The notes: a model not told the origin generated them from the letters alone. A DNA stretch of 64,000 nt from Saururus chinensis (GCA_035235625.1 CP141143.1:39045178-39109177); one strand, 5' to 3'. Positions 10,580-22,640 are shown, counted from the first letter of the stretch. Translations and numbers: made by a program.

Positions 10580-13169
10580 CTACATATAAATGCATACAGA
10601 GACACCGCAATCATTGTTGTTGATTTGTTGTGGGTGTCCGATTATCTCTCTCACTGGGAGGCGCAAGGTAGCAGCTGCTGCATATCCTAATTTCAACAAA
10701 ACTATTGGCAAAACATGTCTGAGAATCGCCAATTTCTTGTAGTACTGCTCTACCTCAACGCCAGAGTAATATGGGTCCATGATGTATAGGACATCCTTCC
10801 TCAAGTCTAGAAGAATGAGAGTCCAATGGTTACCGTTTACATGAAGAGGGAAGTGGTGGACCTCATATTCCCAGAAGTCTTTTTAATTCACCTTCATCAA
10901 CTTCATCATATTGGTCGAAACTTCTGGCCATGCGTCTGCAACGACGGCTCTGGAGATAGTTGCATCCTTTTCCTTCATTGATGCGTAAATGCTGAGGAGG
11001 GTAGATGCATCCATCCTCATAAGCTCCTATGGAATTAGAAATAGTCGTCAGTCAAGTAGTTAGCAGTTGTCAGTTAAATATGATATTAAAAACAAATGAA
11101 GGCCTACCATAAAATGTACAAGGTGGAAGACTTGCTTATTAGTTGGGTTCCCAAGGGCCTTCTTCCGCAATGCCAGCACATACTTATCAATATGCTATAT
11201 CAGATGAATCGAACATCGAATTAGTATCATATATAATAGGGATGAAAATTTGAATCACTATTATTGTGTACAACTAAAATTCGCACATACATTATCCTAA
11301 AGCCACCTATGCTACTGCATAATGGACCGTATAAACTCCGATGTCAGCTGGATTCCACCAATTGCCAGCCGGCTATTCAATTATGATTGCTCCGAATGTC
11401 AACACATATTTATGGCAATGAAATATGAAATTAATCGATATTGAAATGAAATGTGTATGTAACCGAGTACTATGCTATAACTCACTCAGATTTCCAACCC
11501 TTTCTAAGGCTCTTTCGAATGGTTTTTTCTTCTTTTGGTGTTAACTTATGTGGTTTAGGACATGCTAACTCCAGCAATGCTATCTCTGAGAGAGCAATGA
11601 GTCCACATATCTTGCTTCTGTGGACTTCTTGCCCTGCTGGATTTTGTCCCTTAGATTGGTTGGTAGTACCTAAATGTCCCCCTTCTTCAATTTGATCCAG
11701 TAAATGGTTCGCCAATTCAATGTTAGCCTGCCCATCTTCTTCTCCCTCGCATTGAACATTGTCGTCGTTTAAGGGCTTACCAGCAGTCTCATCCTCTTCC
11801 ACATCACTTGGTCCCCTCACCAGCCTCCTCTTGCTTCTCCGTGGCGCCGTATAAAGGGTCCTTACATATTTGCTGGTAGTCCTCTTCCTCCCATGGACAT
11901 CAGAGGGCACAACCACTTTGACTCTTGGGGCATCACTCCCAATGTCAACCCCTGCCTCCCCAACCGCCACACCAAATGCACCATCAAATGGGAGAACTAC
12001 ATCTGCGACTATTTCCTTTAAAAAATTGCACATGTGAGTAAAAGTGCACATCATAATATAAAAATATTAGCATAATGTGTGGCAATAACGAAATAAATGT
12101 ATAGCATTGAGGTATTCAAACCCATGTCCTTCATATGAATAAAATTGTAGGTAAGTAACTTGCGGACAAGAAGTTCATTGATGGGGTTTTCATGGGCTCC
12201 CTCGTCAGTAACATAATCATATCCAGCATCCTTCCCGTCCTGGTCAATATTGTAAACCATACTATGATTATTGTCGAAATACAAGAATAATAAAACCTAA
12301 CACTAGTAAGAAGTCATGATATTTAATATACTGTAGCTAACCTCAAATGGGTCTGATGACCTCCCCTTCATGGACAACAAAGCTGAAGCATCTTGAGACA
12401 ATTTGTTTACCTTGGCCTCCAACTGGTCGAATGCATCCTATTTTAGCTGAATGAGGTCAATTGTGCCAGCTAGCTTGACTAATGTGTCCTTTATCCAGTC
12501 CAATTGAATATGCACATTTTGTCTTTCTGGAGCATGGGGTTGTCCACTTCCATCTTGCCGCACCTCATCAACAAAAGAATCAACTGTTTCATGACCTTGC
12601 TGAGTATCCTCCTCCATATCCACTTCTACTTGTTCCTCTGCCCCTTGTAGGGCACCACCGATGGGGAGCTCAGATTTATCAAAAATTATCCGGTCCCCCT
12701 TAAGAAAATTCTTTAGCCCTGTAGCTGATTGGACAATCTCCTCATCAGACTCAGCTTGGGTCAACTCCAAGCGCTTGTGCACCAACATCTAAAAGACAAA
12801 ATATGTTCATTATTAGTCATCATATATGTCGTTTGCAAATTATAAGTCATTCTAAGTCGACAATTGACAATATATTATCTTCTCTCCGCCAAAAATTGCT
12901 TTGTCAATTGCATCATAATTGGGCTTCTTATAGTTAGCTCAATTCAGCAATCTAGGATAAACATCCCGTACTCTTCTCGCACATAAGTCCCCAAGCAGAG
13001 GAATCCCTTCCATTGCCCAAACTTGCATATTCAAACCATGGACATAAATGTCATAATCACATATGCAGCATAGTACATTAAAACCTCAATCAAAATACCC
13101 AAAAAAAATGTACCAACAATGCCGGTACAAATCCATGCCCAATGTAAATGGTTTTGGTAAGGGCCTTCC

Positions 13170-13528
13170 TGTTGTGCACGATGGCCAGACTCGACCAGTT
13201 CTTTTATTTATTATTTCCATAGTTGCCTTGGGAGGATTTGTTATTGTAATAGTCAGTATTATGGATATTTAGATGTATTTTGGGTTGGTTTAGCCAGTGG
13301 CCCAGGTTAGCCGAACCACTGACTGGCGTGCGTCCCTAGGGAAGTGGGCCGGCATGGGTTGGGTTGCGCGAATCCCTAGGGGACTGGTCGTCCCCTATAT
13401 GGGGCGATCTCCTTTCTTTTGACAGATATGGAAGTATTGAATCCCAGTTTCTCCCCTTTCTCCATTACTTCTCCCCTTTCCTTGCTTAATTCTCCTTGAT
13501 ATCGATTGTGCCTGCATCGGGCACATCA
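13170..13528 (+). repeat. 5' LTR of the Reina-like element
   Basis: Begins TGTTGTGC and ends GGGCACATCA. It is about 56 bp longer than the 3' copy because of two extra stretches, one near its start (about 13176-13212) and one near 13331-13345. It is followed at 13530 by TGGTATTGGAGC, a close match to the initiator-Met tRNA primer site. Confidence 0.95.
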
Positions 13529-13559
13529 TTGGTATTGGAGCAATTACGATCCTTGGCCA

Positions 13560-16500
13560 TGGCAAGAGGTAAGCAAGCTGCAGCGGTTTATGAGGTTCCC
13601 TCGGAGAAGGAAGTTTCAGCGTCAGCGTCCACAGACAATTCGAGGAAATCTCCTGTGGCAGCCAGCGAACCCACCATGTTCGAGCTCATGGCATTACTGC
13701 AGGCGATGAACGTTCATTTGATGAATGTGGAAACTTCGCGAACAACGGCTGTCCTACCAGGTCTGCCCCATGCTGCTTCAGAGCGGGGAGGGCCATCTCA
13801 GCCTTTCGCGCCGACCGTTCCCTGTCCTCCAGTGCCAACAGATGTGGATGCGCGAGGCTTTCCAGATCCCGTGCGCCTAGGCATTGGAAATCCAGCGCTG
13901 GAAGGGAGACGCCAGGCCTGGGGCATGAGAGGCGCACCAGGTGTTCGGTAAAAAGTCCCTGTGATGCCGCCCCCTCCAAACCAGTTCCAGGAAGTTGAGG
14001 AAGAGTGGGACGAGTATCTCGGCCATCGTGGTGGGCAACAGGGTGGGGCTGAACCCAGTTTGGCTTGGCTATAGTTCCCTCGCTACAATGGGGATGACGA
14101 TCCTGTGGAATGGCTGTACAAAGCGGAGAAATTCTTCTCCTACCAAGGAACACACTCTGAGACAGAGCATCTACGCATCGCGGCCTTTCACTTGGATGGC
14201 GATGCATCGGTTTGCTTCCAGAACTTTGAGAAAGAAGTGCGCTATCCTACCTGGGCAACGTTCTCTGATGAGCTCTGCATCCAATTCGGCCCAAACGAAT
14301 TTCAGGACTTCAATGAGATGTTATCAGCCCTGCGCCAGACCACTACTATGCGAGCCTACTATACAGAATTCATGAAGATCGCCAACAGACTCCCTGAATG
14401 GCCGATGGCCACCCTGGTGGGCACGTTCAAGAGGGGGTTAAAACCAGAAATTTCAGAAGAGATGCGCCATTTCCCTTGCAACAGTATACGGGACGTGGTG
14501 CGTCATGCCCGCATTGAGGAGGAAAAGTTGTCCCGGCAGCGCAGGGGCGGACGCCTAGAACCTCCACCCTGGTCTGTACTGAGCTCTAATCCTATGGCGG
14601 CTTCTTCTAGCAGTCTGGCCGCTGGCCGCCCTAGTCAACCGGCTGCAGCGGCCACGCTGATTGTTTGTCGTCTCACCCCCACCCAGATGGATGAATGCCG
14701 GGCCAAGGGCTTGTGCTTTCGTTGTGATGAAAAATTCGTGCCTGGCCTTCGCTGCGCTGTGAAGGGCAGCTTGCTTGTGGAGGAGGTAGACGATGACGTG
14801 GACAGTCCAGCCAGCGTTGAACCAGAGGACGTGCTGCCTGAAATTTCAGTTCATGCATTCTCTGGCGCTTTCACTCCACGCACTATGCGGGTGCAGGGAT
14901 TCCTGAAGCAGGAACAGCTAGCTATCTTGATCAACAGTGGTTCTACTCATAATTTTATTAATGATAAGGTCGCTCATCGCCTCGGGTGTTTAGTGTCGGA
15001 CTTGAAACCATTTGATGTGTTGATTGGTGATGGTAAGCATCTTAGGAGTGCCAGTGTGTGCACTCATATTACCCTTTCAATTCAGGGTAATGCTTTTGTC
15101 ACTGACCTGTTCTTGTTGCCCACAAAAGGGGCGGATGTCGTTTTGGGAGTACAGTGGCTGCTGGAATTGTGTGATGTTGTGTGGAATTTTTGGGATATGG
15201 TGATGGAATTCGAGCATCATGGACAGCAGGTTCGGTTGGAGGGGTCACGGCCTGGCACTCATCTTTCAGCCTAGGACATGAGCTCCTTCTTCCGGTTTAC
15301 CCCTCAGGAACTTCTCTTACAGCAGTGGGCTATTATGGGCATCCCACAGGATCGGATTCCCTCTGATTTGCAGGAGCTACTAACCGACCAAGAGGATTTG
15401 TTTGCAGAGCCGCAGGGGCTGCCTCCCGTCCGGCCTCGTGACCATCGGATTTCCATTATTCCAGGGGCGGCACCAGCCAATGTTCGCCCTTACCGTTATC
15501 CTCACATCCAGAAGTCTGAGATAGAACAGTTGGTGGCGGACATGTTACAGTCCGGAATCATTCGTCCTAGTACGAGCTCTTATTCGTTTCCTGTGTTGTT
15601 GGCTCGCAAGAAAGATGGATTGTGGCGGTTTTGTGTGGATTACCGTGCTTTGAATGCTATCACCGTCAAAGATAAGTATCCCATTCCTATGATTGAAAAG
15701 TTGTTGGATGAATTGACCGGTGCCAGCATCTTTAGTAAGCTCGATCTTCGTTCCGGGTATCACCAGATTCGTGTGCACCTCTTGATGTGCACAAGATAGC
15801 ATTCCAGACTCACGATGGCCATTTCGAGTTCTTGGTCATGCCTTTTGGTTTGACCAACGCCCCCTCCACATTCCAGTCTCTTATGAATGATATTTGTTGG
15901 CCCTTTCTTCGTCGCCACATATTCGTCTTCTTCAATGATATCTTGGTGTACAGTCGGTCGTGGGAAGAACAACGCATCTCAGGTCATTTTTCTCTATATT
16001 GCATGCTAATTCCTTATTTCTGAAGCGTTCGAAATGTTCCTTTGGCAGCCCGCAGGTTGAGTATTTGGGTCACAATATCTCCCAGAACGGTGTTGCTACT
16101 AATCCGGTCAAAGTGGCCGCTATGCTCTCTTGGCCGACTCCATCATGTGTCAGGGCGCTTTGGGGTTTTCTTGGCCTTACAGGTTATTATCGTCGGTTTA
16201 TCCCTCGGTACGGTGAGTTGGCTCGTCCTCTTACAGAATTGTTGAAGATGGGGGCATTCGTTTGGTCGCCCGCGGCCCAAACAGCCTTCGACGAGCTCAA
16301 GCAGGCCATGGCGTCTGCACCAATCTTGCTCTTGCCAGATTTTAGTCGGCCGTTTGTGGTGGAGACGGATGTGTCGGAGAAAGGCTTGGGCGCTGTCCTC
16401 TAGCAGGATGACCGCCCTCTCGCTTATTTCAGCAAGGCTCTTGCTGGTCGTTCCTTGTCTCTATCAGTGTATGAGAAGGAAATGATGGCTATCATCCTCG

Positions 16501-18178
16501 CCATTACCAAATGGCGTCCGTATTTATTGGGTCATCATTTTCAGATTCGCATAGACCACCAACCGCTGAAATATTTTTTGGATCAGCGAGTGTCTACTCC
16601 GGCTCAGCAGCGGTGGGTGAGTAAATTGCTCGGCTATGACTACGAGTTGGTGTACAAAAAGGGGTCCGAAAATATCGTTGCTGATGAGCTCTCTCGTAGT
16701 CCTCTTCCGGGCTCCTGCTTCACCATCTCCACCCTTTCTTGCCCATTTATTGAGGAGCTACAGTGGGCTTATGGTATGGATTCGTGGACATAGGAGGTTA
16801 TTGACGCCATTCAGGCCGATCCAGCAGCCCGGCCTTTCTTTGTGTGGCGAGATGGTCTTCTCTTCTGGAAAGACCGTTTGTGGGTTCCGGAGGTTTCTGA
16901 TTTGTGCAGCCATATCATTTCGCATTTCCATGACACTCCTGTGGCTGGTCACGAGGGGTCCTTCCGTACGTATAAGAGGGTAAGCCAGAGTTTCTTATGG
17001 CGAGGCATCCATCGTGCAGTCCACAATTATGTCACTGCTTGCGATGTTTGTCAGCGGGCTAAAGCCACGACCGCCTCCCCAACCGGGTTGCTCCAACCCT
17101 TGCCTATTCCAGAGAAGGTTTGGGACGACATTTCGATGGATTTTATCGAGGCGTTACCGGTGGTGCAGGGTAAGTCCGTCATCATGGTTGTGGTGGACCG
17201 ATTGTCGAAATATGCTCATTTTTGCTCACTAGGCCATCCCTTTACCGCGAAGACAGTTGCTGAGCTCTTTGTTCGCGAGGTGGCGCGCCTGCATGGTATG
17301 CCGTGCACGATTGTCTCTGACCGGGACTGAGTATTTCTCTCACAGTTCTGGCAGGAGTTTTTCATATTGCAGGGATCTTCTGTACATATGAGCACTGCTT
17401 ATCATCCTCAGACGGACAGTCAGATGGAGGTGGTTAACTGCTGCTTGGAGCAATACCTCCGCTGCTTCACCATGATGTAGCCCCGCCGGTGGCTTCAGCT
17501 CCTTCCTTGGGCTGAATGGTCTTATAATACGGCCTATCATACGTGCGCTGGTTTCACCCCGTTTGAGGTGCTCTATGGGTGGCCACCGCCGACTATTTTA
17601 TCTTATGTGCCGAGTCGCTCCTCTGTGGCTGAGGTGGATTATATGTTGCAGACATGTGATGAGGTCTTACGCCAGCTTAAAGAAAATTTGTCGGCTGCTC
17701 AAAACCGGATGAAGCAGGTTTATGATCGTCGTCACACGGATTGGGAATTTGCTATTGGTGATTTGGTCTATGTCTCCGTTCTTCCTCAGTGCCAGACTTT
17801 ATTGTTTCAGCCGGTGAACTCCAAGCTTGTGCCCCGCTTCCATGGTCCGTATGTTATTGAGGCACGTGTTGGACCGGTGGCCTACCGCCTGACTCTTCCC
17901 CCTATTCTTTAGTTCATCCGGTGTTTCATGTTTCTCGTCTGCACCGCTTTGTGGGTGATGCTGCTTTGGCACGGGACGCTCCTCCTCCTCCCTTGATGGG
18001 GCCGCCTGTGCCCGATGATCCTGTCCCTGCTGTTGTCCTGTAGAAGTGTCGGGTTCGACGCTCTGGCCGTATTATTACTGAGGTCTTGCTTTCTTGGCAA
18101 GGTCAGCCTTTGGAGGATGCCACGTGGATGCTAGAAGATGATTTTCTGGCCCGTTATCCAGATTGGTCGCCTTGTGGA
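13560..18178 (+). pseudogene. gag-pol fossil of the Reina-like element
   Basis: Recognisable parts in order: gag capsid-like region (about 14050-14550), zinc-knuckle-type motif AKGLCFRCDEKF (about 14700-14740), aspartic protease (about 14880-15200), reverse transcriptase (about 15480-16000; [17 protein letters not shown]), RNase H (about 16330-16720; HHFQIRIDHQPLKYF), integrase with an HHCC-type finger and catalytic core (about 16850-17560; CDVCQRAKA, DFIEALPV) and a C-terminal chromodomain-like segment (about 18060-18170; LEDATWMLEDDF). The order RT-RNase H-integrase defines Ty3/gypsy, and the chromodomain defines the chromoviruses. It is broken in several places. Confidence 0.93.
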
Positions 18179-18179
18179 G

Positions 18180-18482
18180 TGTTGTCCATAGTTGCTCTGG
18201 GACGATTTGTTATTGTAATAGTTAGTATTATGGATATCTAGATTTATTTTGGGTTGGTTCAATCAGTGGCCCGGGTTAGCCGAACCACTGACTGGCGTGG
18301 GCCAGCCTGGGTTGGGTTGGTGTGAATCCCTAGGGGACTGGTCGTCCCCTATATGGGGCAATCTCCTTTCTTTTGACAGATATGCAAGTATTGAATCCCA
18401 GTTTCTCCCCTTTCTCCATTACTTCTCCCCTTTCCCTGCGTAATTCTCCTTGATATCGATCGTGCCTGCATCGGGCACATCA
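18180..18482 (+). repeat. 3' LTR of the Reina-like element
   Basis: Begins TGTTGTCCATAG and ends GGGCACATCA. It aligns with the 5' LTR over nearly its whole length, including the shared CTGGTCGTCCCCTATATGG block, and is followed by the CTTCC duplication. Confidence 0.95.
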
Positions 18483-19369
18483 CTTCCTTGCTTCCTCCAA
18501 GCCATGGAGGGTGTCCCAATATGCAATATTACCCCATGTATATGAATTAAATTCCTCCACATCATCAGCCAACAAAAAAAATGCTGGTCCACCTTATGCT
18601 CCCACCCTCTGCAAACAATGAAAGAAGCCAACACTAGTATGCGGGCCAACTTCACCACCCTTCATCACTTTTGCTTATGATGATCTTCTGGTATATCTAC
18701 TCCTTCGTAATGTGAAGCTTCTCCTTGCCGAACACCCTACAAAGTAGGGAGTCCTTTCTCAAAACTTTTGGCACTGTTGGAAGAGATGGGAGCACATCAG
18801 CCATACGTAGATCGGTTACTTGGGCAAATTCGGTGGGTAACAACTTCATCGAATAGGCTTCCATCACTTGAAACCTATACTCTCCTTGATGCATTTTTAT
18901 GATGTGGTGCAAGGCTTGAAGTGGGAACATGAACTTCTCTATGTCCAGCTGCAAGTATTTGCCGAAACATGATCTTTCGAATAGTGTTGCTTGTCTTCTA
19001 TGCTTATTGAAATTCTCTTTGAGCCTCCGTATGTAAGCATATGTTGATTTGGGTTGAGGGTCGCCCTCATGGGCTCTACCCTTATCACTTTCAACTGGCT
19101 TGAAGATCACTTCCGCATTACTTGGTATCTTCACCCTGTAATGTTTAATAATTCACTTAAATGGTCATTATTCGGTATCTTCAAGCTGAGCATGGGTCAT
19201 AATTTGGCATGTAACCCACACGCACAACATACATATCAGCAAATATTTAAGTGAACAACACCTATTTTGAATCACACAATCAAATTTTGTAGTATATCAA
19301 ACACATGCACCAAACACACAATATCAGTTTGACAATATAACTTAGATACACTGTCCAAAAAATCAAACA

Positions 19370-20700
19370 CACAATATCAGTTAGGCCCTATCAGTTAACA
19401 TTGTTTTAAGCAGGTTTATTTGCTTAAAGGGTCTACCCTTGATTTTCATCATATCACATATCACAGAGGATGGTAAAAAAAGGACACTAGTTAGCAAACA
19501 ATTTACATATGTAGCCTAAATGCCGACACAATGCACTTTGTACACCAATAAAAGATGCCTAAAGACTACCAGTCAATAGTTAGGCCCTATCAGTTAACAT
19601 TGTTTTAAGCATGTGTACTTGCTTAAAGGGTCTACCCTTGATTTTCATCATATCACAGAGGATGGTAAAAAAATGACACTAGTTAGCAAACAATTTACAT
19701 ATGTAGCCTAAAGCCGACACAATGCACTTTGTACACCAATAAAAGATGACTAAAGCCTACCAGTCAACAGTTAGGACCTATCAGTTAACCTTGTTCCTCA
19801 TATCATATATCACAGAGAAGGGTAAAAAAAAGCCACTGTTGAGCAAACAATTTACGGATGTAGCCTGCAGCCGTAGATAATGCAATTTGCACAGAAATAA
19901 AATATGCCTAAAGACTACCAGTCAACAGTTAGGACCTATCAATTAACCTTGTTTTAAGCATGTGTACTTGCTTAAATGATCTACCCTTGATTTTCCTCAT
20001 ATCATATATCACAAAGAAGGGTAAAAAAAGGCCACTATTGAGCAAACAATTTACAGATGTAGCCTACAGCCGTAGACAATGCAATTTGCACAACAATAAA
20101 AGTTGCCTAAAGACTACCAGTCAACAGTTAGGCCCTATTAGTTAACATTATTTTAAGCATGTGTACTTGCTTAAAGGGTCTACACTTGATTTTCATCATA
20201 TCACATATCACAGAGAATGGTAAAAAAAGGCAGCTGTTGAGCAAACAATTTTCAGATGTAGCCTAGCAACTACATTTCAACCCTTCCTTAATTTTGTCAC
20301 TTTGTTTTACATTCCATAAAAGTCATCCTGTAAGCTAATTCCCAAACACACATTATACAATTGAGAACATGAAAGACCCACACTTGTATGAATCTACACA
20401 AATATAAACCTAACTATATCAAGTCTAAAGCCGGCACAATGTACTTTGCACATCAATAAAAGATGCCTAAAGCCCACCAGTCAACAGTTAGGCCCTATCA
20501 GTTAACCTTGTTCTAAGCATGTGTCCTTTGTTTAAATGGTCTACCCTTCACTAAGCACCAAACACACAATCTACATTTGACAAGATCAATCTACCCATGT
20601 ATATACCAGACTATAACGAGTTTATTGACCACACAATTTATTTTCAAGACTAAACTATAATGTACCAGTCACTAGTTAGGCCATATCAGTTAAATTCATT
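19370..20700 (-). repeat. Right subterminal repeat array of the MULE (tandem, inverse to the left array)
   Basis: About seven copies of ACCAGTCAACAGTTAGG, CCTAT and CAGTTAAC, the reverse complement of the left-array core, occur near 19385, 19575, 19770, 19920, 20120, 20485 and 20670. The first five sit in tandem units of roughly 160-195 bp that also share GCATGTGTACTTGCTTAAA and TCTACCCTTGATTTTCATC. The array lies in the first intron of the protease-like gene. That gene would be transcribed through it, so the core faces the same way relative to transcription as it does on the left side. Confidence 0.85.
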
Positions 20701-21025
20701 TGTGGCATACAATAATGCTTCTAACAGAGCACGGCTCCAACTTAACTAATCCGCTATATTTTTCTTCCTTATCCTACATACAATATTTTTTTGCATCAGA
20801 GATTTCCTTTTTCAAAATTTATTGTGAGATCACATACTTCAAATATTTAAATCAAATTTATCTTACGATATCACATACACTAATCATAGCAGTACATATG
20901 GCCAATTTACACACCTATTATGAATTTCATCACACAATCTCAATAAATTTCAAACCAAACCATATAATACAACTAAACAAGATATTCGCTTCTTCAATTA
21001 ACCATACATAGTTGTAGGATCTCAC

Positions 21026-21430
21026 CTTGCCATTTATGTCGTCTTCTATTGATCAACAGATGGAGAGATTGGTCAGACGGCCAAGTGAAGATGCAGAATG
21101 TAGATTAGGGCAAAACACCGAAATGCGGGATGCGGCCGGCTGGAAGAGAGGGACGACGGGAATGGAGCTTAGGAAAATGTCTTCGGAGGGGGGAAAGTTG
21201 GCCGCAATGTATTTCTCTAGTTGTCAAATGACTGCCGCAGTGAGATTGCCGGAGTGGATAGCGAAGGATGGAACAAAATGGGAACTTTCTCTGCAATGCA
21301 AAAGTGACCGATAGCGGAGAAGAGGAAGGTGAAGGATGGGATATAAAAAGCTGGATGAGGGGTTGCCGGAAGGGAATGTGATTTTCGTAATGGTGGAGAG
21401 CGGTCGCAAGCGCCGGAGGGAAAACTGAAA
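21026..21430 (-). other. Probable first exon of the Ulp1-like gene, next to the right end
   Basis: This segment is GC-richer than its surroundings and reads toward the element interior. It ends with ATGGCAAG at 21033-21026 followed by the donor GTGAGATCC (21025 downward). The first codons therefore lie at the exon end and the rest is leader. The layout mirrors the GC-rich block inside the left end and suggests that each terminal repeat region supplies a promoter for one gene. Exon length is uncertain because no cap site can be seen. Confidence 0.55.
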
Positions 21431-21484
21431 TCTGAATTTTGGGTTGCACCCGGTGAAGTAGGGTCAAGTCTATTCATTTCCATT

Positions 21485-21622
21485 GCCTTAAGGGTATTAT
21501 CGGCAATTCAAGCATGCGTGCGGGTAAGTGGAACGTGCGTAAGTCTAATTGTGCAAAATCGGAGTACCTGGCCTATTTTTGTAATTCCGACATTTGTTGA
21601 TTCTATTTCTAAATTTTTTTCC
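21485..21622 (-). repeat. Right terminal inverted repeat of the MULE, uninterrupted
   Basis: This 138-bp repeat is continuous and pairs in inverse orientation with 714-791 plus 2226-2282. Its outer tip (reverse complement GGAAAAAAATTTAGAAATAG) has GG where the left tip shows these bases merged into the duplication. TGTTACTGG follows at 21623-21631. Confidence 0.94.
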
Positions 21623-21631
21623 TGTTACTGG

Positions 21632-22640
21632 CTAACAGGGGCTAGCCAACCACCATCGGCTCCATCTCGAGTTCATCTAGCTCAGCCTCAGTTTGGCGAT
21701 CATTGGGGAGCTGCCTCCCCTGGTCTTGTTCCTCTCCTTACTGATTATTCAACACATTTACGCATTGTGTGAGCAAAACTAGCATCCCTATTTTTGCTCT
21801 ACTCCTATCGTCATTAGTAGTAGCCAGCCTCTGGCCAATGTTTGTCTGGCTGACCTGGGCTCAGTGGTGGCCTCACAACTGCCATGTTAGCCCTTGCTCT
21901 GCCACTACCTGGCCCCTAAACAACCTGTTGCGCTCACTTCTTCCATATTTATGGTGTCATGTCCATCTTCTCTTTGAAAATGGGAGTTTTGGGTAGCAAG
22001 TGGAGCACCACCACATTTTGCCAGCCACCACTCCTAGCCACGGCTTTGCTGCCCCTCGTGGGCCTTGGGTTATCACCGTTCGGCTTATCTCTCCCACCTC
22101 TAATCATCTTTCTCCCAATGTGGCATGTTCTTTTATTTTCCTCTGATTTGTCTCCTTGCTGAGAGACCTAGACGTTGAAGGGCCAAACCAAAGCTGTTGT
22201 GGCCCCTTTTAGTTGGATTAGCTCCCCTCCCCTTATCTAGCCCTCCTCCCTTGTTTGGCCATCCCACCACCCAAAAACCAGGTTCTTGTTAGATGTGGTA
22301 AGAACAACACGTGGGTACGCTGTTTGGCAACCATTCCACCTGTTAGTGGCCAGATTCTGCTAACACTGGCTTGAGCCATCTTCGAAACCACCGAAAGCCT
22401 CTTGCCCCTCCTTTTGCCATTTTGGCCACATGTGCATGTGGCCTTGCATGCGTTTAAGGGTAAATATGTTTTTATGCAATTTGATAGTCGACCGACATCT
22501 CCACCAGGTAGTTTCCACCTTCAATTAACTAACCACATTTTGGGTAGAATGACCGCTCTTTTTGGCACAACCCTACTTCCTGTCGCCCTTGTGAGCCACT
22601 GTTGTAGGTCCATGACTTATAAAATAATTTAAATGTTGGA
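21632..22640. other. Unidentified flank right of the MULE
   Basis: CT-rich sequence with several short open frames and no domain that I recognise. Before the MULE inserted it joined 1-704. No terminal repeat or poly-A tail is evident, so I cannot say whether it is an older element or unique DNA. Confidence 0.5.

Larger units (their letters stand above)
13170..18482 (+). mobile_element. Reina-like chromovirus (Ty3/gypsy LTR retrotransposon)
   Basis: A full-length fossil of 5.3 kb with two short LTRs, a primer-binding site, gag-pol in the order protease-RT-RNase H-integrase, and a CTTCC duplication. The small size and short LTRs fit the Reina branch of chromoviruses. Structurally it looks complete, but the coding region is broken in several places. 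By eye the LTRs differ at roughly 20 of about 290 aligned positions, plus two length differences. At an assumed 1.3e-8 substitutions per site per year that is on the order of 2-3 million years. It inserted into the protease-like gene of the MULE and so is younger than the MULE copy. Confidence 0.95.
13165..18487. repeat. 5-bp target-site duplication of the Reina-like element
   Basis: CTTCC at 13165-13169 directly precedes the 5' LTR and CTTCC at 18483-18487 directly follows the 3' LTR. The flanks on both sides belong to the Ulp1-like gene. Confidence 0.95.
10580..21033 (-). pseudogene. DUF1985 + Ulp1/C48 SUMO-protease-like gene captured by the MULE, decayed
   Basis: This minus-strand gene is interrupted by the Reina-like element at 13170-18482. 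Its start is the ATG at 21031-21033, followed by a consensus donor (ATGGCAAG|GTGAGA). DUF1985-like sequence lies at 19134-18697 (FERSCFGKYLQLD, TEFAQVTDLR) and 18658-18490, continuing at about 13040-12880 (QVWAMEGIPLLGDLCARRV). An acidic linker occupies 12788-11482, including a basic RRSKRRL patch. The C48 peptidase domain at about 10900-10580 has the His of NGNHWTL (10826-10828), the Asp of MDPYYSG (10775-10777) and the Cys of NNNDCGV (10607-10609). C48 enzymes cleave SUMO from its targets; here the role is unknown. A TAA at 10883-10885 precedes the catalytic block and a TGA at 12939-12941 replaces an expected Trp. Confidence 0.88.
714..21622. mobile_element. Large Mutator-like element with transposase and Ulp1-like gene
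   Basis: This DNA transposon spans about 20.9 kb, or about 14.2 kb once the two nested LTR insertions and their duplications are subtracted. Its ends are ~138-bp inverted repeats flanked by an exact 9-bp duplication. Inside are a MURA-type transposase on + and a DUF1985/Ulp1 protease-like gene on -, each starting near its own end and converging toward about 10 kb. The content matches the ULP-bearing plant MULE class (Kaonashi/KI type). Subterminal repeat arrays flank both genes. Both genes carry premature stops, so this copy is probably not self-mobile, although its intact ends could be mobilised by an active relative. The class is certain from the termini plus transposase; assignment to the KI branch is inference from gene content. 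Confidence 0.94.

Noticed and set aside
10223-10690. 155-codon open frame on + as a third MULE gene
   Set aside because: It overlaps the reverse strand of the C48 catalytic region, and its composition is that of a shadow frame.
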